NCBI GenBank assembly: GCA_903923135.1
Contig: CAIXWN010000114.1
Location: forward strand, 1-59,091
Direction: 5' to 3'
Length of the DNA stretch: 59,091 nt
Source of the DNA: an uncultured Caulobacteraceae bacterium
GTDB taxonomy: Bacteria; Pseudomonadota; Alphaproteobacteria; Caulobacterales; Caulobacteraceae
The notes below the pieces were generated by a model. That model was not told where the DNA came from. It did not search any database and was given only the letters and a program-made list of their open reading frames with translations. Position numbers and translations under genes: made by a program. This document shows, piece after piece, positions 9,781 through 18,646 of this stretch. The first letter of the stretch is position 1, and each line of letters starts with the position of its first letter.

Positions 9781-10494
9781 TCAGAGGTGGATCAGCTGCT
9801 GGCGCCCCCGGGCGAAGCGCAGGGAAGGCGCCGGTCGCGTCGGATCGGCCAGGCGCAACGGGATCTCCCGAAGCACGAACCGGGTGACGCTGGGCAGATC
9901 CAGCCCCAGCGCCGCCTCGAGTTCGAACCAGGCGATCTCGTCGAGTTCCCCGCAGTCCGCCTGGCGCTCGAGACTGATCAACCGATCGGCTTCGGCCATG
10001 AAGAATCTGGCGTCGAAACGCTTGGGCGATACGGGCGGGGTCACTGCCCGCGCCACGAAGTCCAGGGCGGCGAGATCGGGAAGCGCGCCCTGCGACAGGA
10101 ACTCACGCCAAGGGCCGTTTCCGGGACGCGGCGACACCGGGCGGGCGAGCAGTAGGCCCACCTCCTCGAAGGTTTCGCGCACCGCGGCCAGGGCCAGGGC
10201 CCGGCTTCGGGCTGGCGTCGCGGTTTTGCCGAGGCGGGCGGCGACGTCGGGGCGCAGATCCGTCGCATAGGGGGCATGGAAGTCGGAGCGGTCAATGCGA
10301 CCGCCCGGAAACACCCATTTGCCCGGCATGAAGTTGTGGCCGCCATGACGGCGGCCCATTAGAACGCTCGGATTCGCCGTGGTGCGGTTGATGATGATCA
10401 GGGTCGCCGCATCCCTAGGCTTCACCGGACGGGGTCGCGCGCCCGACTTGGACGGCGAGGTGGGGCCAAGGTCTTCGAAAGCATCATCGGTCAT
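9781..10494 (-). CDS. Nudix hydrolase with an interrupted Nudix box
   Basis: The 237-residue protein has a beta-grasp start, RDAATLIIINRT, then WVFPGGRID (G64-G65) and, after an insertion, AAVRETFEEVGLLL (R106, E107, E110, E111, G113), which is the metal-binding REx2EExG helix. In a canonical Nudix box the glycine and the arginine are 14 residues apart; here they are about 41, so roughly 27 residues are inserted, an arrangement I know from the NUDT19 type. Such enzymes hydrolyse nucleoside diphosphate linkages, often CoA derivatives in that subgroup; the substrate here is an inference. Cytoplasmic, single gene between rpmG and rnr. Confidence 0.85.
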   Translation of the reverse strand: MTDDAFEDLGPTSPSKSGARPRPVKPRDAATLIIINRTTANPSVLMGRRHGGHNFMPGKWVFPGGRIDRSDFHAPYATDLRPDVAARLGKTATPARSRALALAAVRETFEEVGLLLARPVSPRPGNGPWREFLSQGALPDLAALDFVARAVTPPVSPKRFDARFFMAEADRLISLERQADCGELDEIAWFELEAALGLDLPSVTRFVLREIPLRLADPTRPAPSLRFARGRQQLIHL

Positions 10495-10589
10495 GGGGCG
10501 ACCTTAGACGGCGTACCGTGGAAGATGAAAGTCTGCCCTAGCGTCAGGTCCACGGGGAAGGCCGGTGGGTGTGGTGTCCGCGGCGAGAG

Positions 10590-12698
10590 TCAGCGTCGTC
10601 GACCCGGCGGGCCGGGCCGCCGTCCGGGCCGTGCCCGGGCGCGCAAACCCAGTCGCGGTTTCGGTCCGACCTTGTCTGCGGCCTCGGGTTCGCTGAGCAT
10701 CTCAAGGAGCAGACCGCCCGTTATCGGCGTGGCCTCCCTCAGCCGGACCGAGACCAGACGACCCAGGCGCCACCTGACGCCGGTCCGCTCACCCACCAGA
10801 GCATGAGCCTGATCATCGTGGATGAAATAGTCATCGCCGAGACTTGAGACCGGCACGAGACCGTCCGCTCCAGTCTCCGTCAGACGCACGAAGAGACCGA
10901 AACGGGTGACGCCGGTGATCCGCCCGTCGAATGTGGCGCCGACCTTGTCCTCGAGAAACGCCGCGACATAGCGGTCAGTGGCGTCACGTTCCGCCGCCAT
11001 CGCCCGGCGTTCGGCGACAGTGATATGTTCGGCGGTGTCCTTCAGGTGGGCGATGTCGGAATCGCTGAGGCCGTCATCGCCAAGTCCCAGCGCCCGGATC
11101 AGGGCGCGATGCACGATGAGATCGGCGTAGCGCCGGATGGGAGAGGTGAAATGGGCGTAGCGATCGAGGTTCAGGCCGAAGTGGCCGATGTTCTCAGACG
11201 AATAGATGGCCTGCATCTGCGTGCGCAGCACGACCTCATTGACAATCTCGCCATGGGGGCCGCCGCGGGTCTGATCCAGAAGCCGGTTGAACCGGTCGGT
11301 TCGGGCCGGCTCGCCCTTTGTCCATGGAAGGCCCAGTGTGGCGAGGAAGTCCGCAAGTGACTGCAACTTCTCGGCGCTGGGCGCATCGTGCACGCGGTAG
11401 ATCAACGACGTCCGGCGCTGCTCGAGAGTCTCCGCCGAGCTGACGTTGGCCTGGATCATGAATTCTTCGATCAGCTTGTGCGCATCCAGAGCCTTGCGCG
11501 GGGTGATCGCCGCCACCCCGCCATCGGGGTTCATCAGGATGCGGCGCTCGACGGATTCGATGTCGAGTGGAGAGCGTCGGTCGCGGCCGGCCTTCAGCAC
11601 CGCATAGGCGGCCCACAGGGGACGGAGAACCGGCTCCAGCAGGTGTGTGGTCGCCTCATCGGTCTCGCCGTCGATAGCCGCCTGCGCCTGCTCATAGGAC
11701 AGCTTGGCGGCTGACCGCATCAGCCCGCGGACAAAGGCGTGCGAGAGCTTCCGGCCGGCGCTGTCGAACACCATGCGCACGGCCATGCAGGCTCGGGCTT
11801 CGCCCTGCCGCAGGGAGCAGAGACCAGCGGACAGGCGTTCAGGAAGCATAGGCTCGACCCGGTCGGGGAAGTACACGCTGTTGCCCTTCTCGCGGGCTTC
11901 GCGGTCCAGCGCCGAGCCGGCGCGCACGTAGGCGGCTACATCGGCGATAGCCACCCACGCCACCCAGCCCCCCGGGTTCGTGGCCTCGGCGTCGGGTTCC
12001 GCATAGACCGCATCGTCGTGATCGCGCGCGTCAACCGGGTCGATGGTGATCAGCGGCAGATCGCGAAGGTCGGTCCTGGCCTTCAGGGTGGGCGCCTCGG
12101 CGGCGAGCGATTCGGCTTCGACGGCGTCCGAGAACCCTGTCGGTATGCCGTGGGTGTGGATCGCGACAAGCGAGGCCGCGCGCGGATCGTCCTCACGCCC
12201 GACCACTTCGAGCACCTTGCCGCGCTTGGGGCCGTGCGGCCGGTCGGCTGCGCCACCGATCTGGGCCAGGACGAGGTCTCCGTCGCGAAGGTCCCTGGCC
12301 TCAACCTCATTCAGCAACAGGCTCTCGCGGCTGCGTCGGTCAACCGGCTCCACGCGTGTTTCCCGGCGGGCCTTGCGGACGACGCCCAGAATCCGGTGCG
12401 CGCTCTGGCCCAGCCGCTTGATCAGCCGGGCTTCGCGGTCGCCGTTTTCGAGCGCCTCGAAGCGGACCAGAAGTCTGTCGCCCAGACCGGGCGCGCCGGC
12501 CCTGGTCTCGTCCGCGCCGGGCGCCAGACGGATGCTCGGCGACTCCGTCGCCGCCTTGACCAGACGGACAAAAAGGTCGCCGTCGGTATCCTTCTCGACG
12601 ACATCGACAACGCCGACGGGGGGCAGGGCCTCGCCGGCGAAGCGGGTCTTCCGCGCTGCGGGGGCGCCTCGGTGGCGGGTGAAGCGAGGCCTGGCCAT
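10590..12698 (-). CDS. rnr: Ribonuclease R, lacking the N-terminal helix-turn-helix domain
   Basis: RNase R is a processive 3'-to-5' exonuclease that degrades structured RNA. The 702-residue protein has the RNB catalytic centre TIDPVDARDHDDAV (D220, D226, D228, D229), a cold-shock-like domain (about 25-90), an S1 domain near 590-680 (VGATFDGRITGVTRFGLFV) and an Arg-rich tail that helps unwind RNA. Known homologues start with a winged-helix of some 65-80 residues; here the protein opens with a short basic leader and goes straight into GVVDVVEKD. Only 43 bases lie between it and the topA stop, so the domain is not hidden in a missed exon-like extension. Start is ATG with a weak ribosome site; it probably follows topA in one transcript. 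Confidence 0.9.
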   Translation of the reverse strand: MARPRFTRHRGAPAARKTRFAGEALPPVGVVDVVEKDTDGDLFVRLVKAATESPSIRLAPGADETRAGAPGLGDRLLVRFEALENGDREARLIKRLGQSAHRILGVVRKARRETRVEPVDRRSRESLLLNEVEARDLRDGDLVLAQIGGAADRPHGPKRGKVLEVVGREDDPRAASLVAIHTHGIPTGFSDAVEAESLAAEAPTLKARTDLRDLPLITIDPVDARDHDDAVYAEPDAEATNPGGWVAWVAIADVAAYVRAGSALDREAREKGNSVYFPDRVEPMLPERLSAGLCSLRQGEARACMAVRMVFDSAGRKLSHAFVRGLMRSAAKLSYEQAQAAIDGETDEATTHLLEPVLRPLWAAYAVLKAGRDRRSPLDIESVERRILMNPDGGVAAITPRKALDAHKLIEEFMIQANVSSAETLEQRRTSLIYRVHDAPSAEKLQSLADFLATLGLPWTKGEPARTDRFNRLLDQTRGGPHGEIVNEVVLRTQMQAIYSSENIGHFGLNLDRYAHFTSPIRRYADLIVHRALIRALGLGDDGLSDSDIAHLKDTAEHITVAERRAMAAERDATDRYVAAFLEDKVGATFDGRITGVTRFGLFVRLTETGADGLVPVSSLGDDYFIHDDQAHALVGERTGVRWRLGRLVSVRLREATPITGGLLLEMLSEPEAADKVGPKPRLGLRARARPGRRPGPPGRRR

Positions 12699-12741
12699 CC
12701 CTAGTGAACGGGGCCGGTCGAGGAGATCGGCGTCGCAGGCG

Positions 12742-15402
12742 TCATGAGGCTTTTTTCCGGCCGACGGCCGCCTTGCCCTTGGCTGTCGCGGATTTCGCTT
12801 TCGGTTTCGCCTTGGGCTTGGCGGCGGTGGTTTTCGGGGTCGCCGCCTTGGTCTTGGCGGGCGGCGCCGGTTTCGCCGTCGCGGTCCGCCTGACCGGCTT
12901 CTTCTTGCCGCCTGGCTGGCTTTCCCGCGCCGCCAGGAGCGCGACCGCTTCGTCCAGAGTCAGATTTTGGGGATCCGAACCCTTCGGCACATTGGCATTG
13001 GTCGCCTCGTGTTTGATGTAGGGACCGAACCGCCCCGCCAGAATGCGGACAGGCTTTCCGCTGACCGGATGTTCGCCCAGATCCTTCAACGCCGCGGTGG
13101 ACGCGCCGTTGCGACCGCGGCCGCCGCCGGCCTTCTTTTCCGCCAGCACCACCACCGCCCGGTTCAGGCCGACCTCGAACACTTCGTCGGCGGATGCGAG
13201 ATTGGCGTAGGCGGAGCCATGCTGGACATAGGGCCCGTACCGTCCGATGCCGGCAAGGATCATGCCTCCGTCCTCCGGGTGGGCGCCGACCTCCCTGGGC
13301 AGGCTCAGCAGACGCAACGCCTTGTCGAGATCCATTCCCGCGGCCGGCCAGTCCTTGGGCAGGCTGGCCCTTTTGGGCTTGTCTCCGGCCTGTTCCACAT
13401 AGGGGCCGAAACGACCGTTCTTCAACCAGATGGTCGCTCCGGTGGCAGGATCGATCCCGAGCTCGCGATCGCCGGGGGGTTCGCTTTCGTCGCCTTCCGA
13501 GGCCGCGATGGGGCGCGTGAAGCGACATTCCGGATAGTTGGAGCAGCCGATGAAAGCGCCGTAGCGTCCCGTCTTCAGCGACAGGCGCCCGGCGGCGCAG
13601 CTGGGGCAGCCCCGCGGATCAGAGCCGTCCGCCTTTTGGGGGAAAATGTGAGGTCCGAGGGCTTCGTTGAGCGCGTCGAGAATCTGCGTCGTGCGCAGTT
13701 CGCCGATTTCACCGACCGCGGCGTGGAAATCCGTCCAGAACTCCCGTAGCAGGGCCTTCCAGTTCAGATCTCCGGCAGAAACCAGATCAAGCTTTTCTTC
13801 CAGGCCGGCGGTGAAATCATACTCGACATAGCGTTTGAAGAACTGCTCGAGGAAGGCTGTCACCAGACGACCGGCGTCCTCGGGGACGAAGCGGTTCTTG
13901 TCCATCCGGACATAGCCGCGGTCGCGGAGCACAGTGAGGATCGAAGCGTAGGTCGACGGCCTGCCGATTCCCAGCTCCTCCATCTTCTTAACCAGGCTGG
14001 CCTCGGAGTATCGCGGCGGCGGTTCGGTGAAATGCTGGTCGGCCCGAGCCTCCAGCACCTTTGCCCGGGCGCCGTCCGACACCGGCGGCAGGCGCCCGCC
14101 GTCCTCGTCGGCGGCGTCATCGCGCCCTTCCTCGTAGACGGCGAGGTAACCCGGAAACAGCACCACCTGACCGGTCGCGCGCAGGCCGGTCTGGCCATCT
14201 GCGCTGTCCAGGTCGATGGCCGTGCGCTCGATTCGCGCCGATTCCATCTGCGAGGCGAGCATGCGCTTCCAGATCAGCTCGTAGAGCCGTCCAAGATCGG
14301 ATTCGAGACGCAGGCGACCGGGGTTGCGGTCCATGCTCGTCGGCCGGATCGCTTCGTGCGCCTCCTGGGCGTTCTTGGCCTTGGTCTTGTAGAGGCGCGG
14401 GCTCTCGGGAACATAGTCGCGTCCGTAGAGCGCGGAGATAACCGTCCGCGTCTCTGCAAGGGCTTCGGGGGCCGACTGCACGCCGTCGGTTCTCATATAG
14501 GTGATCAGGCCGACCGTTTCCCCGCCGATGTCGACGCCTTCGTAGAGCTTCTGCGCCGCCTGCATGGTGCGTTGCGCCGAGAACCCCAGTTTGCGCGATG
14601 CCTCCTGCTGCAGGGTCGAGGTGGTGAACGGTGGCGGCGGGCTTCGCCTGGCGGGCTTCTTTTCAACCGACGTTATCGCGAAATCACCGGCCTGCACGGC
14701 AATCCGCGCTGCGGTTGCGATAGCTTCGTCGGCCAGATCGAAGCGACCCAGGCGTCTGGCGCGGTGCTTGACCAGGCGGGCGATGAAGGCATCGCCCCCG
14801 GCGGAGACGTCAGCCTCGACCGTCCAGTACTCCTGGGTCCTGAAGGCCTCGATCTCGATCTCGCGATCAACGATGAGCCGAAGCGCTACGGACTGCACCC
14901 TGCCGGCCGATCGCGAGCCGGGCAATTTCCGCCACAGCACCGGCGAGAGGGTGAAACCCACCAGGTAGTCGAGGGCCCTTCGCGCCAGATAGGCCTCTAC
15001 CAGTTCCATATCGATGGCACGGGGATGCTTCATCGCCTCGGTGACCGCCGACTTGGTGATGGCGTTGAAAACCACGCGCTCGACGGCTGCGCCTTTCACG
15101 GCCTTGCGGCGGGTCAGGTCTTCAAGCACGTGCCAGCTGATCGCCTCGCCCTCGCGGTCGGGGTCGGTGGCCAGGATCAACCTGTCGGCCCCCTTCAGCG
15201 CGGCGGCGATATCCGAAAGACGCTTGGCCGACTTGCCGTCAACCTCCCAACTCATGGCGAAGTCGTCGTCCGGCCTGACCGATCCGTCCTTCGATGGAAG
15301 GTCCCGAACGTGGCCATACGACGCGAGCACCGTATAGCCCGGGCCCAGATACTTGTTGATGGTCTTGGCCTTGGCCGGACTTTCGACGACGACGACGTTC
15401 AT
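12742..15402 (-). CDS. topA: DNA topoisomerase I (type IA)
   Basis: TopA relaxes negative supercoils by transient single-strand cleavage. In the 886-residue product the Toprim domain is at the start (VVVESPAKAKTI; acidic triad D80-x-D82-x-E84), and the active-site tyrosine is Y302 in GLITYMRTDG. One four-Cys zinc finger (CPSCAAGRL ... CSNYPEC) is followed by three TOPRIM_C repeats, each with a GRFGPY/GRYGPY core, and a Lys/Ala/Pro-rich tail of about 70 residues that binds DNA. Only one zinc finger instead of the E. coli three is common in Alphaproteobacteria. It lies between dprA and rnr in a same-strand block. Confidence 0.96.
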   Translation of the reverse strand: MNVVVVESPAKAKTINKYLGPGYTVLASYGHVRDLPSKDGSVRPDDDFAMSWEVDGKSAKRLSDIAAALKGADRLILATDPDREGEAISWHVLEDLTRRKAVKGAAVERVVFNAITKSAVTEAMKHPRAIDMELVEAYLARRALDYLVGFTLSPVLWRKLPGSRSAGRVQSVALRLIVDREIEIEAFRTQEYWTVEADVSAGGDAFIARLVKHRARRLGRFDLADEAIATAARIAVQAGDFAITSVEKKPARRSPPPPFTTSTLQQEASRKLGFSAQRTMQAAQKLYEGVDIGGETVGLITYMRTDGVQSAPEALAETRTVISALYGRDYVPESPRLYKTKAKNAQEAHEAIRPTSMDRNPGRLRLESDLGRLYELIWKRMLASQMESARIERTAIDLDSADGQTGLRATGQVVLFPGYLAVYEEGRDDAADEDGGRLPPVSDGARAKVLEARADQHFTEPPPRYSEASLVKKMEELGIGRPSTYASILTVLRDRGYVRMDKNRFVPEDAGRLVTAFLEQFFKRYVEYDFTAGLEEKLDLVSAGDLNWKALLREFWTDFHAAVGEIGELRTTQILDALNEALGPHIFPQKADGSDPRGCPSCAAGRLSLKTGRYGAFIGCSNYPECRFTRPIAASEGDESEPPGDRELGIDPATGATIWLKNGRFGPYVEQAGDKPKRASLPKDWPAAGMDLDKALRLLSLPREVGAHPEDGGMILAGIGRYGPYVQHGSAYANLASADEVFEVGLNRAVVVLAEKKAGGGRGRNGASTAALKDLGEHPVSGKPVRILAGRFGPYIKHEATNANVPKGSDPQNLTLDEAVALLAARESQPGGKKKPVRRTATAKPAPPAKTKAATPKTTAAKPKAKPKAKSATAKGKAAVGRKKAS

Positions 15403-15433
15403 GCGGGGATTGGGCGCCAGGCTTCTGTGATGA

Positions 15434-15451
15434 GCGCCGTCCAGGACGGCG
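15434..15451. repeat. Near-perfect palindrome upstream of topA
   Basis: The sequence CGCCGTCC-A-GGACGGCG (15435-15451) is an 8-bp inverted repeat around one base, inside the 137-base gap between dprA and topA. The loop is too short for a good RNA hairpin, so an operator for a dimeric repressor is more likely than a terminator. No known regulator is matched. Confidence 0.35.
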
Positions 15452-15539
15452 GCGCGGGGGGAAAGTGGGGGCGGGGGCCGGTCTCTGTCAACGTGCCCTC
15501 CGCGTGGAGACGTTTCGCGGACGCAGGTCCGACCGCATT

Positions 15540-16643
15540 TCAGAGCCTGACGACGAGGTTTCCGGGCGCGATTTCGGCGCGGCCCGCCAGAACGAGTTCA
15601 GTGAGAGCGGCCAGGATCGCCGACATCGGCGCACCGGTTTCTCGAGCCAGCAGGTTGATGGGCGTCGGGGTCGGGGAAAGCAAGCCTTCCAGTTCGGCCC
15701 GCAGGGGCGCGATCTCATCGTCATCAGAGCCCCCGGGAGGATCGGCGCCGCTCGGCCCGGTCTCCGAGAACCCAGGCAGCGCGTCGAGCACCCGCAGCAC
15801 ATCCTGTGCGTCCTCCACCAGAGTGGCGCCCTGGCGCAGCAGGTCGTTCGTTCCACGCGACCGGGGGTCCATCGGCGAGCCAGGGACGGCGAAAACCTCC
15901 CGGCCCTGCTCACCGGCGAGTCGGGCGGTAATCAACGAGCCGGAGCGCAATTCCGCCTCGACGACGACGACACCGCGCGACAGTCCCGAAATAATCCGAT
16001 TGCGCCTGGGGAAGTCCACCGCCTTGACGCCGGCCCCGATCTCCCGCTCGGAAACGATGCAACCCTGACGGCGGAGCGAATCGTGCAGGTCGGCGTTTTC
16101 GGGCGGATAGACGTCGTTCACCCCGCCGGCGAGGACGGCCACGGTGCCGGTCTTCAAAGCGCCCAGGTGAGCGGCCGCGTCGACTCCACGGGCCATACCG
16201 GACGCCACCACCCAGCCAGCCTCGCCAAGCGCGGCGGCCAGTTCCCGGGCGAAACGACGGCCTGCCGCCGAGGCGATGCGTGCGCCGACGATCGCCACCG
16301 TCCTGGCGCTCAGCAACCGCTGATCGCCCAAGGTCCACAGGACAGGCGGCGGGGCGTCGAGCACGGCCAGGCCGACAGGATAACCGGGCTCACACGATGC
16401 GAGGAGTTGCGCGCCGCAAGCCGCCCCGGCGCGCAGTTCGGCCTGAATTTCGGTCACACTGGGGGTTCGCGGCGGCTGATGGCCGCCGCCGCGGCGCGCC
16501 AGGGAGGGAAGGGCGCGCAGGGCTTCCGCCGGACCTCCGTACCGTGCGATCAGGTGCGCGAAGGTGACCGGGCCGATCGCCTCGGTTCTGGCCAGGCGGA
16601 GCCAGTCGAGCTGTTCTTCCGGGGTGAGCCGCGTGGGCCTCAC
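15540..16643 (-). CDS. dprA: DNA-processing protein DprA
   Basis: DprA (DprA/Smf) binds incoming single-stranded DNA and loads RecA during natural transformation, and it is widely kept in genomes not known to be competent. The start is taken as GTG at 16643, overlapping the plsY stop (GTGA), which removes a 38-residue leader; the product is 367 residues. Visible: an N-terminal SAM-like helical part (DWLRLARTEAIG), the Rossmann-type core IVGARIASAAGRRFARELA, SGMARGVDAAAHLGAL, the FPRRNRIISGLS motif, and a C-terminal winged helix with PINLLARETGAP. Co-transcribed with plsY. Confidence 0.94.
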   Translation of the reverse strand: MRPTRLTPEEQLDWLRLARTEAIGPVTFAHLIARYGGPAEALRALPSLARRGGGHQPPRTPSVTEIQAELRAGAACGAQLLASCEPGYPVGLAVLDAPPPVLWTLGDQRLLSARTVAIVGARIASAAGRRFARELAAALGEAGWVVASGMARGVDAAAHLGALKTGTVAVLAGGVNDVYPPENADLHDSLRRQGCIVSEREIGAGVKAVDFPRRNRIISGLSRGVVVVEAELRSGSLITARLAGEQGREVFAVPGSPMDPRSRGTNDLLRQGATLVEDAQDVLRVLDALPGFSETGPSGADPPGGSDDDEIAPLRAELEGLLSPTPTPINLLARETGAPMSAILAALTELVLAGRAEIAPGNLVVRL

Positions 16644-17269
16644 GCCGGGTCCGCTGGCTTCCCCGCTCCGATACGAGGCTCTTCGCCACGCAGCAATCGG
16701 CGGATATTCGCGTCGTGTCGCACAAAGATCAGCACGGCCATCCCCAGAGCCAGCCACAACCGCGGCAGCGTCGCCTGGTGCAGCAGTAGAAAGAGAACCG
16801 GGGTGAGGGCCGCGGCTGTCAGAGCGGCCAGCGACGAGATCCGGAAGACCAGGGCGGTCAGAATCCAGGTCGCGCCGGCCGCCACCCCGACGGGCCAGGA
16901 AATGGCGAGGAGAATACCGAAGAAAGTGGCGACGCCTTTGCCGCCTTTGAAGCCGAGCCAGACCGGGAAAATGTGGCCCAGGAAGGCCCCGCCGCCGGCG
17001 ACAGCCGCCGCGGTCGGAGAAAACAACGTCCCGAACAGCAGGACGGCGACGACGCCCTTGCCGCCGTCGCCCAGCAGGGTGATCGCCGCCAGGTCCCTGC
17101 GGCCGGTGCGCAGGACGTTGGTGGCGCCGATGTTCCCGGAACCGACCTTGCGGATGTCTCCAGCCCCGCCCAGTCGTGTTGCGATCAGGCCGAACGGCAC
17201 CGACCCAAGCAGATAGCCGCCTGCGAGGCTGGCGAGGAGTGGCAGGACGGGACTGGCGAAGTCGGTCAT
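16640..17269 (-). CDS. plsY: Glycerol-3-phosphate acyltransferase PlsY
   Basis: PlsY is the membrane enzyme that uses acyl-phosphate (made by PlsX) to acylate glycerol-3-phosphate, the first step to phosphatidic acid. The 209-residue protein is strongly hydrophobic with five or so membrane spans, and shows the family motifs GSGNIGATN in the first loop, GDGGKG in the second, and FKGGKGVATFFG in the third. plsX is also in this window at 47497. The stop overlaps the dprA start (GTGA). Confidence 0.95.
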   Translation of the reverse strand: MTDFASPVLPLLASLAGGYLLGSVPFGLIATRLGGAGDIRKVGSGNIGATNVLRTGRRDLAAITLLGDGGKGVVAVLLFGTLFSPTAAAVAGGGAFLGHIFPVWLGFKGGKGVATFFGILLAISWPVGVAAGATWILTALVFRISSLAALTAAALTPVLFLLLHQATLPRLWLALGMAVLIFVRHDANIRRLLRGEEPRIGAGKPADPA

Positions 17270-17332
17270 CGGTGGGAGACTAGACCCGGAGACTGGCGGA
17301 GCGAAGTCGGAAATACGGGGCGCGCGCCGAGT

Positions 17333-18646
17333 TCAGATCTGCCGCCGCTGGTAGACAATTCGCCCGTCCACCATTGTCCAGAGGACCTGGCCCTGCAGGC
17401 GTCGACCGTCGAACGCGGAATTCTTCGACTTCGAGATGAGCTCGGCGGCGTCAATCACCCGGGGCGCGTCGATGTCGGCGAGCAGCAGATCCGCCGGTGC
17501 GCCGACGGCCAGGCGCCCGGCGTCCAGCCCTATGGCCCTCGACGGCGCCAGAGTCACGGTTTCGATCAGGCGCAGCAGCGGCGCCCGACCTTCGTGATGC
17601 AGGGTCAACAGGGCCGGAAGCAGCGTCTCCAGGCCGATGGCGCCCGGGGCGGCCTCGTCGAACGGCAGACGCTTTTCTTCCGGAGGGGCCGGGCAATGGG
17701 CCGAGACAATTATATCGACCAAGCCGGAAACCACGCCTTCGATCAAGGCCTGCCTGTCGTCCTCGCTGCGCAGGGGCGGTGTGAGCTTCCAGAAGGTGCG
17801 GTAGTCGCCGATGTCGAGTTCGTTGAACGTAAGGTGATTGATGGAGGCTGTGGCGATGATCGGCAGCCCCCTGGCCTTGGCCCGGGCAAGGCTTTCGAGC
17901 GGAGCGGCGGCGCTGATCTGGTCGACCATCAGGCGCGCGCCGGTCAGGGCGACAAGGGCGATGTCGCGCTCCAGCATGATCGTCTCTGCCGCGACCGGCT
18001 CGGCCGCCAGCCCCATGCGACCGGAGAACTCGCTCTCCGTGGCGACGGCGCCAGCCGTCAGCCAGGGATCCGCCGGCCGGTGGGCGACCAACACGCCCAG
18101 GCCGCCGGCGTAGGCCAGGAGCCGGCGCATGACCCGGGAATCGATAATCGGCCGATCCGCGTCGGTGACGAACACGCACCCGGCCTCATGCATCAGGCCG
18201 ATCTCCGCCATCCCCTTGCCGAGGCCGCCCTTTGTCGCGGCACCGGCCGGATAGACATGGACCAGCTCGATGTCCCTGGCGCGCCGCAGGATGAAATCAA
18301 CCACGGCGGGATCATCGATCACCGGATCTGTGTCGGGCTGGACCACGATCGAGGTGACCCCTCCGGCCGCAGCCGCCCGGGCCGCGGATTTGAGGGTTTC
18401 CTTCGGTTCGTTGCCCGGTTCCCCGGTCTTGACCCTCAGATCGATCAGTCCGGGGCAGAGCAGGGCGCCGTCCGCCTGGATGACACGGGTGCCCGCCGGT
18501 AGATTATCCAGATCCCGCCCGTGACTGACCCGCGCGATCAGGCCCTCGGCCACCAGCAGGGCGCCGCGACCGTCATAGCCGCTTGCCGGATCGACGAGTC
18601 TGGCGCCCTGGATGGCGACAGGTCCAGAGGAGGGGGCGTGAGTCAT
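17333..18646 (-). CDS. pyrC: Non-catalytic dihydroorotase homologue PyrC' (PyrX)
   Basis: The ATG at 18646 overlaps the pyrB stop (ATGA); an open frame extends upstream only through pyrB antisense sequence. The 437-residue protein is a dihydroorotase by fold, but its metal ligands are gone. Where active enzymes have Asp-x-His-x-His-x-Arg-Glu-Pro-Gly, this reads [10 protein letters not shown] (residues 69-78), so both histidines and the arginine are lost. The HVST region is replaced by MVDQISAA and the TDHAP motif by SAHCP, losing a histidine and the catalytic aspartate. This matches the structural PyrC' subunit known from Pseudomonas, where it is needed for the aspartate transcarbamoylase assembly. 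An active dihydroorotase must be encoded elsewhere. Confidence 0.85.
   Translation of the reverse strand: MTHAPSSGPVAIQGARLVDPASGYDGRGALLVAEGLIARVSHGRDLDNLPAGTRVIQADGALLCPGLIDLRVKTGEPGNEPKETLKSAARAAAAGGVTSIVVQPDTDPVIDDPAVVDFILRRARDIELVHVYPAGAATKGGLGKGMAEIGLMHEAGCVFVTDADRPIIDSRVMRRLLAYAGGLGVLVAHRPADPWLTAGAVATESEFSGRMGLAAEPVAAETIMLERDIALVALTGARLMVDQISAAAPLESLARAKARGLPIIATASINHLTFNELDIGDYRTFWKLTPPLRSEDDRQALIEGVVSGLVDIIVSAHCPAPPEEKRLPFDEAAPGAIGLETLLPALLTLHHEGRAPLLRLIETVTLAPSRAIGLDAGRLAVGAPADLLLADIDAPRVIDAAELISKSKNSAFDGRRLQGQVLWTMVDGRIVYQRRQI

Noticed and set aside
10525-10806. 93-residue plus-strand frame at the end of rnr
   Set aside because: Runs antisense into rnr and has an Arg/Gly-rich shadow composition.
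14032-16068. 678-residue open frame on the plus strand across topA and dprA
   Set aside because: It lies antisense to two well-supported genes, is Arg/Gly/Ala-rich with no family match, and reflects the high GC content that removes stops from shadow frames.
15465-17216. 583-residue plus-strand frame across dprA and plsY
   Set aside because: Antisense to both genes; composition typical of a shadow frame.
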